The translations under genes were made by a program, and so were the position numbers. A stretch of 64,000 bases of DNA from a bacterium (GTDB taxonomy: Bacteria; Cyanobacteriota; Vampirovibrionia; Gastranaerophilales; Gastranaerophilaceae), in NCBI GenBank assembly GCA_017396695.1, contig JAFQLC010000022.1:1-64000 (forward strand), read 5' to 3'. Positions 52,233-60,477 of the stretch are shown here, in pieces (position 1 is the stretch's first letter; every line of letters begins with the position of its first letter). The notes beneath the pieces were generated by a model. It was not told where the DNA came from, searched no databases, and was given only the letters and a program-made list of their open reading frames with translations.

Positions 52233-52877
52233 ATGATTTCAAATGTTGGTGGCGTGGGCAAAACGCAAGAAGTGAAAGGTGTTTCAAAAACTTCAGGAAA
52301 TACGGCAAGCGCCAAAACAAATGGCGAAATAAAAACGCAAAACGAAGATGAATTGGTTGATATTCAAGAACTAATTGAAGATGGCGTTTTAAAAGAAGAA
52401 AAAATGCTCTTTGGTCTCTTCAAAACAGGAAGATATATTTATGTTGCAGATGGCGAAAAATCATATGCTGATATTAAAGAAGAATTTGATTTGGCAGATG
52501 GCGCTCTAAGAAAAGCAAACTATGAATTATTTTCAGAAATCAATGGAAACGCAGATAAAAAAGTGCCTGCAAAAGGAACTAAAATTAAAATAAGAGGAGA
52601 AGACATTAAGCCTCAACCAAAAGAATTTAAAGACGACGATGGCAATGCAATTGATGGTTTCTACAAAAGTCACGATGGCACTGTATTCTACGAAGTTCAA
52701 GCAGGAGACACTCAAGAAAGTATTTATGAAAAATTAGGAAATAAATCCGTAAGACATAATTACCACACAGCAGACGTCTTACATGGTTACCCAGATTACA
52801 CATTGCAACCAGGAACAAAAGTTGTGCTTGAAGAAAAAGGGTTCTTTAGCAAATTATTCTCAAGAATATTTGATTAA
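52233..52877 (+). CDS. LysM-like repeat protein without signal peptide
   Basis: About 214 aa from ATG 52233, which has GAGG 5 nt upstream. The N-terminal about 40 residues are polar and Thr/Ser/Gly-rich, like flagellar type III export signals. KEEKMLFGLFKTG (54-66) matches the N-terminal motif of the RTX/ATLF peptidase. Two LysM-like segments follow: IYVADGEKSYADIKEEF to VPAKGTKIKI, and FYEVQAGDTQESIYEKLG to LQPGTKVVLEE. There is no Sec signal, although LysM domains act on peptidoglycan, so export by another route or phage-like/baseplate use is likely. The sigma-28-type promoter links it to flagella. Confidence 0.7.
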   Translation: MISNVGGVGKTQEVKGVSKTSGNTASAKTNGEIKTQNEDELVDIQELIEDGVLKEEKMLFGLFKTGRYIYVADGEKSYADIKEEFDLADGALRKANYELFSEINGNADKKVPAKGTKIKIRGEDIKPQPKEFKDDDGNAIDGFYKSHDGTVFYEVQAGDTQESIYEKLGNKSVRHNYHTADVLHGYPDYTLQPGTKVVLEEKGFFSKLFSRIFD

Positions 52878-52895
52878 GAATGTAAAACAAAAAAC

Positions 52896-53438
52896 CTAAG
52901 CATTCCAAACGTAGGCAAGCCCACTCTTTTTGTCGTTGTCTTCAACAAAACCTGTTTTCTTATAAAACCCTATTGCATCACCGGCTGAAAAAACAGTCAT
53001 TGGTTTAGCAGAGAACATTTGTTGCAAATTGTTAACAATTGACGTACCAACTCTTCTCCACTTCGCACTTTTAGTATTTCGCGCTAGATTATTAGGCTCA
53101 ACTTGCAAAAGCTCAATATGGTTTTCGCGTTTCCCTTCATCAAAAACAACGGCTCCCAAAACCTTCTTTTCATCAAGACATTCAAAAGAATCGGCCTGCT
53201 CTGTTGCCATATATAAATGTCTTTTAGCATCCTTGGCGCCTTGTTCCATGCATTCTTTTGCAATTGATAAATAGCTCTCCTCGCCCCACTTGTCATTAGT
53301 TTTATTAAGCGAATTCATATCTCTTGCATCTTCCATATCGAGCTCAACAAAAGAAATTTCTTGTTTTTTATAATCACTTCCAACCTTTTTCAAAACAGGA
53401 ATTGAGTTTATATACCTTGCACCAAATGAGATTTTCAT
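52896..53438 (-). CDS. GNAT-fold acetyltransferase-like protein
   Basis: A 180-aa protein. The GNAT core is visible: KVLGAVVFDEGKRENHIELLQVEPN (strands 4-5), RRVGTSIVNNLQQMF (acetyl-CoA pyrophosphate loop, diverged from R/Q-x-x-G-x-G/A), and AIGFYKKTGFVEDND (last strand-helix). The N-terminus is ISFGARYINSIPVLKK, with F-G at residues 5-6 as in other accessory proteins here. It may acetylate a protein or small molecule; effector-type GNATs also exist. No close neighbours share its strand. Confidence 0.68.
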   Translation of the reverse strand: MKISFGARYINSIPVLKKVGSDYKKQEISFVELDMEDARDMNSLNKTNDKWGEESYLSIAKECMEQGAKDAKRHLYMATEQADSFECLDEKKVLGAVVFDEGKRENHIELLQVEPNNLARNTKSAKWRRVGTSIVNNLQQMFSAKPMTVFSAGDAIGFYKKTGFVEDNDKKSGLAYVWNA

Positions 53439-53566
53439 ATCCGCATAAAAACAAAAAATACAAGAAATTGCCCATTTTATTCTTATTATTAAATTTTATT
53501 AATATATTTTGTTTTCAAAACTCAAAAAAATGATAAAATTAAATTGTAGATTTTAAAGGAAAAATT

Positions 53567-54283
53567 ATGTTCGATATGTTTGATACGCTATTATCCAAAA
53601 CATTTTTAATTCTTGCAGTTTCCCTAGCATTCTGCTATTTTGGAGCGCAAGCAGTTTTAGGTTATTTTAGAAAACTTAAAAACACAGGTTCGCCTTATGT
53701 AACTGCCGTTTACAATGAAAAAGGACAAGAGGATTTGATTGTTGACCCAAGCTTCATTATGAAACCATTTTGGATTTCATTCATTCTCAATATCGTGTTT
53801 TTTGTTATTTTATTATTTTGCAAACAAATCCCAGTTATTAATATGCTTGCGATGCTTGCATTTGTGTTTTCAGACGGTGTAACGCTTGGGCTTGTTTTAA
53901 TAACAAAGGATGAAAACCTCGGTATTCAAGTTGCACAATTAACAACACTTGCTGTGTTTTTATGCTCTTTGATTGGAATGTTCTCAGGAATTGATTTTAG
54001 CTTCCTTGGAAGTTTCTTGTTTATGGCACTTATAGCCCTTATTGTTGTATCGATATTTAGAATTTTTGTTCGGATTAATGGTGTTGCAAGAAAAGTTTGT
54101 GCATCGTTTGGAATTTTTATATTCTGTGGTTATTTGCTATTTGACTTTAATCGTCTTGTAAGATTCGGCGAAATTGCAGCAGCAAACACTTGGAACACAG
54201 CCCTTTCGTTTGCACTCAACATATATTTAGACATCATCAATTTATTTTTGCAAATACTCGATTTGTTAAGCAACAGCAATTAA
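53567..54283 (+). CDS. BI-1/UPF0005-like integral membrane protein
   Basis: A 238-aa protein with about seven membrane helices. The C-terminal part (LLFDFNRLVRFGE then LSFALNIYLDIINLFLQILD) matches the Bax-inhibitor-1 family ending, where a [YF]D...R motif and LYLDI.NLF.. are typical. The bacterial members are pH-sensitive Ca2+ leak channels in some cases or YccA-like FtsH modulators. The N-terminal half is diverged. It has a good AAGGAAA ribosome site. Confidence 0.75.
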   Translation: MFDMFDTLLSKTFLILAVSLAFCYFGAQAVLGYFRKLKNTGSPYVTAVYNEKGQEDLIVDPSFIMKPFWISFILNIVFFVILLFCKQIPVINMLAMLAFVFSDGVTLGLVLITKDENLGIQVAQLTTLAVFLCSLIGMFSGIDFSFLGSFLFMALIALIVVSIFRIFVRINGVARKVCASFGIFIFCGYLLFDFNRLVRFGEIAAANTWNTALSFALNIYLDIINLFLQILDLLSNSN

Positions 54284-54322
54284 AAGTTAAATTTCGTTAA
54301 ATTTGATTTTCAAATTAAAGAA

Positions 54323-54364
54323 TATGTGAAAATTTTATGATAATATTTTCACATATTTTTTATG
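54323..54364 (+). terminator. AT-rich hairpin with T-run between the BI-1-like and M48-like genes
   Basis: Perfect 13-bp arms AATATGTGAAAAT (54323-54335) and ATTTTCACATATT (54347-54359) with an 11-nt loop and following T-run. It could terminate the upstream gene or act as an operator, since GATAAT lies in the loop. Confidence 0.6.
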
Positions 54365-54375
54365 GAGAAATTTAT

Positions 54376-55200
54376 ATGAAAAAGAGTTTAATTTCAATTT
54401 TGGCACTTTTTGCTTTTATGACACCTGCATTTTCTGCTGAATGGAACGCGGCAGATAGAGTTCCTGTAATCGGAGAAAAAATCTTAAAAGATAATAGCTT
54501 ACCAACGGGCACAACATTCAAAGTTGTTGAAGGCATTGCAAACAATGCAAATATATCCACCACAAACACAATTGAGATATCTTCTGAATACTTACAATAT
54601 GCAGGAAATGACAACGAAGTGGCAGCAGTTATTTCACATGAGTTGGGGTACATAATTAACGGAAAAGCAGCAAAAGATAAATTCAGAAATATGGCAAAAG
54701 CAGCAATCACTTCTTCTCTTCAAGAAAATAGCTCACTTGCAAACGCAGTCAATAGTGAATATGTATCAAGCACAGCAAATATGAACGATAAAAAAGATGC
54801 AGATATTACAGGGGTAGATTTAATGATTAAATCTGGTTATAACCCACTTGCACTTGTTGTTGTAATCACAAAAGAGCCTGGAAGTTTTATGGAAATTTTA
54901 ACTGGTAAACCATCAAACTCTAAAAGAGCTATGAGTTTGTTTGATTACTTAACATACAACCACCCAACAAAAGTTCAAGCAGGTTATGGTTGCCAAGAAT
55001 ACAGAAACTTCTTAAGTTATGCTACACCAATTGTTGAAAAAAGAAATAAAAATGCAAAAAAATTAGCTAAATTCAACGCAGAACAAAAGAAAAATAAAGA
55101 TTTGAGAGCAAAAAAAGTAGCACAATATAAAGCAACAGGCTTATCGGGTTGGGATGCATCATATATAATTTTAAATAGCTTGATTGAAACATCTGAATAA
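54376..55200 (+). CDS. Secreted M48-like protein with a degenerate zinc site
   Basis: About 274 aa from ATG 54376, with GGAGAAA upstream and a Sec signal (SLISILALFAFMTPAFSA). The region DNEVAAVISHELGYIINGKAAK corresponds to the M48 zinc helix (normally HELGHxxxxH), but the second His is Tyr (HELGY) and the later third ligand Glu is replaced (KKDADITGVDLMIKSGYNPLA, normally ExxADxxG). It is therefore probably a pseudoprotease of the periplasm that keeps fold and perhaps binding. Its tail (about 235-274) is Lys-rich. Monocistronic with a strong terminator. Confidence 0.8.
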   Translation: MKKSLISILALFAFMTPAFSAEWNAADRVPVIGEKILKDNSLPTGTTFKVVEGIANNANISTTNTIEISSEYLQYAGNDNEVAAVISHELGYIINGKAAKDKFRNMAKAAITSSLQENSSLANAVNSEYVSSTANMNDKKDADITGVDLMIKSGYNPLALVVVITKEPGSFMEILTGKPSNSKRAMSLFDYLTYNHPTKVQAGYGCQEYRNFLSYATPIVEKRNKNAKKLAKFNAEQKKNKDLRAKKVAQYKATGLSGWDASYIILNSLIETSE

Positions 55201-55220
55201 GCTTATTTTATTACACATTA

Positions 55221-55254
55221 TAAAAAGACGACTTTTTCGAGTCGTCTTTTTTGC
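55221..55254 (+). terminator. Terminator of the M48-like gene
   Basis: Stem AAAAGACGAC / GTCGTCTTTT with an 8-nt loop and T-run. Confidence 0.92.
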
Positions 55255-55321
55255 AAGGAATAAATTGATGCCCCTTTAGTTGTGTTATAATTAACTTAAC
55301 AAATAATGAGGTTTGGTAAAT

Positions 55322-57115
55322 ATGAATATTACAAAAGATATCAAATATATTGGCGTAAATGACCACAATATTGACTTATTTGAAAGTCAATATAAAGTTC
55401 CAAACGGAGTTTCTTATAACTCTTATATTATTTTGGATGAAAAAATTGCAGTTATAGACACAGCTGATGCAAACTATACTCACGAATGGCTTGATAATCT
55501 TCAAGAAGCATTAAATGGCAAAAAACCTGATTATCTTATTGTTCAGCATATGGAGCCTGACCATAGTGCAAACATTTTAAACTTCGCAAATTTATACAAA
55601 GAAGCAAAGATTATATCTAGCGCAAAAGCGTTTAATATGATGTCTCAGTTTTTTAAATCTGATTTTGAAGATAGAAAAATCATAATTACAGAAGGAGACA
55701 CAATCAGCCTTGGAAAACACACTTTGAGCTTCGTTTCAGCCCCAATGGTGCATTGGCCTGAAGTTATGGTTACATACGATAGCTATGAAAAAGTTTTATT
55801 TTCAGCAGATGGTTTTGGAAAATTCGGCGCACTTGATACAAAAGAAGAATGGATTGACGAGGCAAGAAGATATTATATTGGCATTGTTGGGAAATATGGC
55901 ACACAAGTTCAAAACTTACTGAAAAAAGCAAGCGCATTAGAAATTGAAAAAATCTGCCCAGCCCATGGCCCTGTACTTACCGAAAACCTTGGCTATTACT
56001 TAAATCTGTACAACACTTGGTCAAGTTATCAAGCGGAAACCGAAGGCATTATGATTGCATACAACTCAGTTTACGGCAACACAAGAAAAGCAATTATTAA
56101 ACTTGAAGCAAAATTAAAAGCAAAAGGTTGCCCTGAAGTTGCCGTATTTGACCTTGCAAGATGCGATATGCACGATGCTATTGCAAAAGCTTTTAAATAT
56201 AGCAAATTAATTGTTGCAACAACCACATATAATGCAGATATTTTCCCTGCAACAAGAATATTTCTCGAAGGTTTAAAAGAAAGAAATTATCAAAATAGAA
56301 CTGTTGCCCTAATTGAAAACGGCACTTGGGCGCCAAATGCTAAAAAAGTTATGCAAGGCATATTTGAAGAATGCAAAAAAATCACATTTGCAGAAAACAC
56401 TGTCACAATTAAATCTGCTTTAAGCGAAGAAAGCACAAATCAACTTGAAGCGCTTACCGATGAACTTTGCAGAAATTATATTGCTTGGGATAGCAAAAAA
56501 GCAAATAAAAACGACTTAAAAGCCTTGTTTAATATTGGTTATGGCCTATATTTAGTTACAAGTAATGATGGTAAAAAAGATAACGGGCTCATTGTAAACA
56601 CAATTTCTCAAGTTTCAATTTCACCTGATAAAATTGCAGTGACGATAAACAAAGACAACTACTCGCACCACGTAATTAAACAAACAGGCAAATTAAATGT
56701 GAACTGCTTAACCACAGAAACTCCTTTTTCAATATTTGAAAAATTTGGTTTCCAAAGCGGAAGAACAACAAACAAGTTTGATGGTTGCACACCACTTTAT
56801 TCCGATAACGGACTTGTATTTTTGCCAAAATACATAAACTCATTTATGTCACTAAAAGTTGAAAAATACGTAGATTTAGATAGTCACGGAATGTTCATCT
56901 GCTCAATTACGGAATCTAGGGTTATTTCAGATATTGAAACAATGACATATTCTTATTACCACGCAAATGTTAAACCAAAACCACAAACCGAAGGTAAAGT
57001 TGGCTTTGTTTGTAAAATTTGCGGATATATTTACGAAGGCGAAACTTTACCAGATGATTTTGTCTGCCCACTTTGCAAACACGGCGCAAGCGATTTTGAG
57101 CCTATTGCAAAATAA
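55322..57115 (+). CDS. Multidomain flavodiiron protein (flavin reductase and rubredoxin fused)
   Basis: About 597 aa from ATG 55322 with GAGG upstream; a TTG three codons earlier sits too close to that site. Domains in order: metallo-beta-lactamase-like diiron domain (about 1-250) with ligands H76, E78, D80, H81 in QHMEPDH, later VHWPEVM and PAHGP; flavodoxin (about 255-395, AYNSVYGNTRKAI); flavin-reductase-like domain (about 405-550, LFNIGYGLYLVTSNDG, VSISPDKIAVTINKDN); and C-terminal rubredoxin (CKICGYIYEG ... CPLCKHG). It reduces O2 and/or NO to protect an anaerobe. Cyanobacterial Flv proteins share the first three domains but lack rubredoxin. The extra domain implies electron entry either from NAD(P)H through flavin or from a rubredoxin reductase. 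Confidence 0.92.
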   Translation: MNITKDIKYIGVNDHNIDLFESQYKVPNGVSYNSYIILDEKIAVIDTADANYTHEWLDNLQEALNGKKPDYLIVQHMEPDHSANILNFANLYKEAKIISSAKAFNMMSQFFKSDFEDRKIIITEGDTISLGKHTLSFVSAPMVHWPEVMVTYDSYEKVLFSADGFGKFGALDTKEEWIDEARRYYIGIVGKYGTQVQNLLKKASALEIEKICPAHGPVLTENLGYYLNLYNTWSSYQAETEGIMIAYNSVYGNTRKAIIKLEAKLKAKGCPEVAVFDLARCDMHDAIAKAFKYSKLIVATTTYNADIFPATRIFLEGLKERNYQNRTVALIENGTWAPNAKKVMQGIFEECKKITFAENTVTIKSALSEESTNQLEALTDELCRNYIAWDSKKANKNDLKALFNIGYGLYLVTSNDGKKDNGLIVNTISQVSISPDKIAVTINKDNYSHHVIKQTGKLNVNCLTTETPFSIFEKFGFQSGRTTNKFDGCTPLYSDNGLVFLPKYINSFMSLKVEKYVDLDSHGMFICSITESRVISDIETMTYSYYHANVKPKPQTEGKVGFVCKICGYIYEGETLPDDFVCPLCKHGASDFEPIAK

Positions 57116-57130
57116 TTCAATTAGCAAAAA

Positions 57131-58330
57131 CTAAAGAGTAAACCATTCAGAAGATTGAAAGTCTTTCTTTTCTTTAAGATTAATATCTTTCATTCTGTTT
57201 TTTTCTTGCAATTCTTTTAATTTTCTTTCTTGCTTGATTTGTTTTTCTTTTAATTTTTGCAATTTTATTTCGTTTTTTCTTGTTTCTTCAATCTGTCTTG
57301 CTTTTATATTTTGCAAGCGAATTTCATTTTCTCTAGCTTGTTCAACTTGTTTTGCTTTTAGGTTATTTAATCTAATTTCATTTTTTTGCGCTTGCCTTTT
57401 GGCTTTTTGAGCTTGTTTAAACTCATAATTTTGAAGTTTAATAAATTCTTTTTCACGTTTTTCTTGAAGCTTCATTTCTTCTTTTTGCCTTTTAGCCTCA
57501 GCCTTCATTGCGCGATTTTCTTCCATTCTCTCAACTTGAGCATCATAGTTTGCAAAATAAGTATCAAGCGTCCCCGTAGTATTCAGCAAATCTTTTGAAC
57601 TTCCAACACGCACTTTTTTATTTATGGCATAAATTGCTTCACGGCTTGAACCAACAATTTTATCAGCAGAGCTTACAAGCCCTAAAGATTCTCTAACACC
57701 ATATGCAATTTCAGGAGAAACAAATTTTGAATACCTCTTAATTCTCATAGCGCCTTCGTAATTGCCATAAGTTATGGTATCCAAATTTTTCATTTTATTA
57801 TTTCTAATATTTTTAGCGTAAATTCCTTCCCAAAGAACTTTGTCTAACTTTGTGTCAACAAAAACAGCGTAAAAGGTAATTCTATGAGTTGGATTAACAA
57901 CATCAAATCCTGGAACATTCCAAGCATTCCACAATGTCGATTTTAAGAAATCTCTTTGAACATCCATATCTGATGTAACAAACAAAATTCTTGTGCACCC
58001 AATTTCTTTTGAAACTTTTTTAAGATATTGAAAATCAAGGTTGTAAGAATTATTAAAATTCCTCATTGTGGCAATATTTTCTTGCTTGATAGGTTTTTTT
58101 AAAAGTTTGGCTTTAACTTGAGAATATGGAATTACACGTAACTCTCTGTCTTCACTTAAAATATCTGCAATGTCTTGCATAAGAAAATCTGGTGTTTTGA
58201 AATACCAATTATATGGATTTTCTTTTGTATAAACTGTGTCAGATAAAATTGCAATGTCTATTGCCCCAAAAGATTTATTTGGCAAAGCAAATAGAAACAA
58301 AAACCCCAAGATAAAAAATAACCTTTTCAT
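57131..58330 (-). CDS. Hypothetical periplasmic protein with 18-residue coiled repeats
   Basis: A 399-aa protein with a Sec signal (RLFFILGFLFLFALPNKSFG). Residues about 23-255 form a globular alpha/beta part (IDIAILSDTVYTKENPYNWY, ELRVIPYSQVKAKLL, CTRILFVTSDMDV, FYAVFVDTKLDKVLWEGIY), which resembles proteins that process envelope polysaccharide or TolB-N-like domains; I would not name it. Residues about 270-390 are a long Lys/Glu/Gln-rich helix with an 18-residue repeat [KE]NEI[RK]LxxLKxKQ. Convergent with the flavodiiron gene. A leaderless-type promoter precedes it. Confidence 0.65.
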   Translation of the reverse strand: MKRLFFILGFLFLFALPNKSFGAIDIAILSDTVYTKENPYNWYFKTPDFLMQDIADILSEDRELRVIPYSQVKAKLLKKPIKQENIATMRNFNNSYNLDFQYLKKVSKEIGCTRILFVTSDMDVQRDFLKSTLWNAWNVPGFDVVNPTHRITFYAVFVDTKLDKVLWEGIYAKNIRNNKMKNLDTITYGNYEGAMRIKRYSKFVSPEIAYGVRESLGLVSSADKIVGSSREAIYAINKKVRVGSSKDLLNTTGTLDTYFANYDAQVERMEENRAMKAEAKRQKEEMKLQEKREKEFIKLQNYEFKQAQKAKRQAQKNEIRLNNLKAKQVEQARENEIRLQNIKARQIEETRKNEIKLQKLKEKQIKQERKLKELQEKNRMKDINLKEKKDFQSSEWFTL

Positions 58331-58336
58331 AATTAC

Positions 58337-58365
58337 ATATTATCTGTTAATTTTTATAGTTTCAA
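58337..58365 (-). promoter_or_regulatory. Leaderless promoter of the coiled-repeat gene
   Basis: On the minus strand TTGAAA, exactly 17 nt, TAATAT, then 6 nt (GTAATT) before ATG. Confidence 0.65.
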
Positions 58366-58446
58366 ATCATATAAATTGCCTAATTTTTTGACTTTTTTTA
58401 CGATTTCATTAAATTTCATTTAGAAAATGTCGTGTGATATAACACT

Positions 58447-58902
58447 ATGCCTTTTAGATATCGCTTGCAAAAATTTTTAGAAATAAGAATAAAAAGAAAA
58501 GAAGAGCAACTGCAAGAAGTTATTAAAGCGCAGAATGAAGTTATAAGAATTGAAAATTTAATAGAACAAAACAAGCAAGAAATCTTGCAAATTCGCTCAG
58601 ATATGCGAAAAGCAGACCCACATATGTTTGAAAGATATGATAATTATCTAAAACACTTATACGAAAAAGGCGAAAAGCTAGAGCAAGAAAAAGAAGAGGC
58701 GATAAAAGAACTCGAAAAACAAAAAGAAATTTTGAAAGAAAGAGAAAAAGAAGTAAACGTACTAGATAAGCACAAAGAGCACAAAAAAGAAGAGTATCTC
58801 TACGAACAAAAGGCAGCAGAACTCAAACAACTAAGCGAAATAGGCTCGCAAAAACACTTCAGAGCACAACAAGAACAAAAAGAAGAAAGCGGTGAAGATT
58901 GA
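58447..58902 (+). CDS. fliJ: FliJ-like flagellar export protein
   Basis: A 151-aa protein. It starts PFRYRLQKFLEIRIKRKEEQ, matching the FliJ start FxYRLQxxLxxR, and continues as one antiparallel coiled coil rich in Glu/Lys. FliJ links the FliI ATPase to the FlhA export gate. fliI and fliH are not upstream. The TTG start of the next gene overlaps its stop, so the fliJ-fliK-like-flgE/G-like group is one unit. No clear ribosome site precedes it. Confidence 0.75.
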   Translation: MPFRYRLQKFLEIRIKRKEEQLQEVIKAQNEVIRIENLIEQNKQEILQIRSDMRKADPHMFERYDNYLKHLYEKGEKLEQEKEEAIKELEKQKEILKEREKEVNVLDKHKEHKKEEYLYEQKAAELKQLSEIGSQKHFRAQQEQKEESGED

Positions 58903-59597
58903 TAGTTGGTCAAGGTCAAACACAAGAAATATTAAAACTTCAAACCCCAAACGAGGGGCTAACATCAAATGCACCAACTCCTTCAAGCACACAAAATCTT
59001 AAAGAAAGTTTTAACCCACAAACAACAAAACAAGCGCCAAGCGCAGTCAACGAAAATGGTTTTACATTTGCTGAACAACTAAATTCGATGCTTGGCAGAT
59101 TTGAGACAAACACAAGCGAATTCGATTTTAGCATTATCGGGGAAAATTTAGGCATAGATGGTTTAAATGCAACAAGCTTTGCGGAAATTCAAAACATAGA
59201 CACGCTTGAAGTGACAAGGGAAGACGCGCAATTTTTTGTAAATATGACACAAGGAACACAAACCTCAGTTCAAAACATTGGTAACGATTTAAAAGTTGTA
59301 CAAACAGAAAAAGCAATGGAGGTGTCTAAAACCCTTGTAAACCTTCTTGAAAAAGCACACAACACACAAAAACCAATTCGTCTTGATTTTGATAATAACA
59401 TAACTCTTGTTTTGAAAGTGAATAACCAAGGTGTTGTAAATGCTGCATTTTTCCCATCTGACACTGCAGCAGAACAATATTTAAGAAATAATATCCCATA
59501 TTTGAAACACGAACTTGATGCAAAAAACATTTCATATGGTTCACTAAATTACTTTAGCAGACAAAAAAATAATCAAAAGGAGAAAGATAATGAATGA
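58899..59597 (+). CDS. FliK-like hook-length control protein (TTG start)
   Basis: A 232-aa protein starting at TTG, overlapping the fliJ stop by 4 nt. The N-terminal about 70 residues are Thr/Ser/Gln/Pro-rich and disordered, as in FliK export segments. The C-terminal part (PIRLDFDNNITLVLKVNNQG, about 160-225) resembles the FliK C-terminal switch domain that contacts FlhB. It is shorter than most FliK proteins (usually 300-400 aa), so the ruler is short or in another protein. It overlaps the next gene by 8 nt. Position between fliJ and a hook/rod gene supports the call. Confidence 0.62.
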   Translation: MIVGQGQTQEILKLQTPNEGLTSNAPTPSSTQNLKESFNPQTTKQAPSAVNENGFTFAEQLNSMLGRFETNTSEFDFSIIGENLGIDGLNATSFAEIQNIDTLEVTREDAQFFVNMTQGTQTSVQNIGNDLKVVQTEKAMEVSKTLVNLLEKAHNTQKPIRLDFDNNITLVLKVNNQGVVNAAFFPSDTAAEQYLRNNIPYLKHELDAKNISYGSLNYFSRQKNNQKEKDNE

Positions 59598-60429
59598 TTC
59601 CTATATTAACGCTCTGAATATCCAAAGCAGTGCAAAAGGCTGGATGGATGCCACTGTTGAAAATATGGTAAACCTCTATACTCCTGGGTATCGTGAAAAC
59701 AAAGTGACTTTCAAAACTTTTCTTGATAGTGCATATACTGACGGCTATATTAAAAACTTAGGGCAAGGAAAAGCAATTCCTGGAACTTCAACAGAAAATG
59801 TTTATCTTGAAGGAAGTGGCTTTTTTGTGGTTAGAAAAAATGACGGCTCTCTTGCATACACAAGACTCGGCGAGTTTAAATTTGATGGCGAAGGTGTTTA
59901 TAAAGCAGCGGATGGCAGCAAAGTTCAAGGTTACATCTTGAACGATAAAGGCGAAATAATGTCTGGAACAAAAGCGCTCAGCGAAGATGATTTCAACTCA
60001 ACATTAGAAGAAGGTGGCGCAATGAAAGTGCCAACAACAGAAATCAAGTTATGGATTGACCCAGATAATGGAAAATATTTAGGCAAATATGATGAATATG
60101 AAATAAAAGAAGACGGCGTGCTTTATGGGAAAACAAAAGGCGGGAAGGAAACCAAAACGCCTCTGTTTAAAATTGCAACAATGAATTTCAACAATGCTCA
60201 AGGTCTATATGAAATCGCTCCAGGGCAATTTATTGAAACAGAAGAATCAGGCAAACCAACAATTGGCAAAGGTGAAATTAGAAGCGGGCTGATTGAGCTT
60301 TCAAATATAGACTTTAAAGCAAATATCACATATTACAAAGAAGCAAAAATGCAAATGGAGCTTTCGAATAAACTTATGCAAAGTTATTCACAACTTTTAG
60401 AAACCGCAATGGGACTTCTTCAAAGCTAA
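59590..60429 (+). CDS. Flagellar hook/rod-type basal body protein (FlgE/FlgF/FlgG family)
   Basis: A 279-aa protein. An N-terminal rod helix (INALNIQSSAKGWMDATVENMVNLYTPGYRENKVTF) is a variant of LxxxxxxLxxxAxNLANxxTxGYK. It contains EGSGFFVVRKNDGSLAYTRLGEFKFDGEGVYKAADG, as in FlgE, FlgF and FlgG, and the C-terminal helix ends LMQSYSQLLETAMGLLQS, similar to the family end. The length fits FlgF or FlgG better than the full hook protein. There is an insertion around 150-200 rich in Gly/Lys. It is the last gene of the fliJ unit. Confidence 0.75.
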   Translation: MNDSYINALNIQSSAKGWMDATVENMVNLYTPGYRENKVTFKTFLDSAYTDGYIKNLGQGKAIPGTSTENVYLEGSGFFVVRKNDGSLAYTRLGEFKFDGEGVYKAADGSKVQGYILNDKGEIMSGTKALSEDDFNSTLEEGGAMKVPTTEIKLWIDPDNGKYLGKYDEYEIKEDGVLYGKTKGGKETKTPLFKIATMNFNNAQGLYEIAPGQFIETEESGKPTIGKGEIRSGLIELSNIDFKANITYYKEAKMQMELSNKLMQSYSQLLETAMGLLQS

Positions 60430-60465
60430 GTAAACTAGCATATTTTTAAGTAATTTTGTTTCTGC

Positions 60466-60471
60466 TATATT
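60466..60471 (+). promoter_or_regulatory. Extended -10 for a leaderless MATE gene transcript
   Basis: TGcTATATT followed by exactly 6 nt (GATTGT) and ATG at 60478. No Shine-Dalgarno sequence. Confidence 0.5.
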
Positions 60472-60477
60472 GATTGT

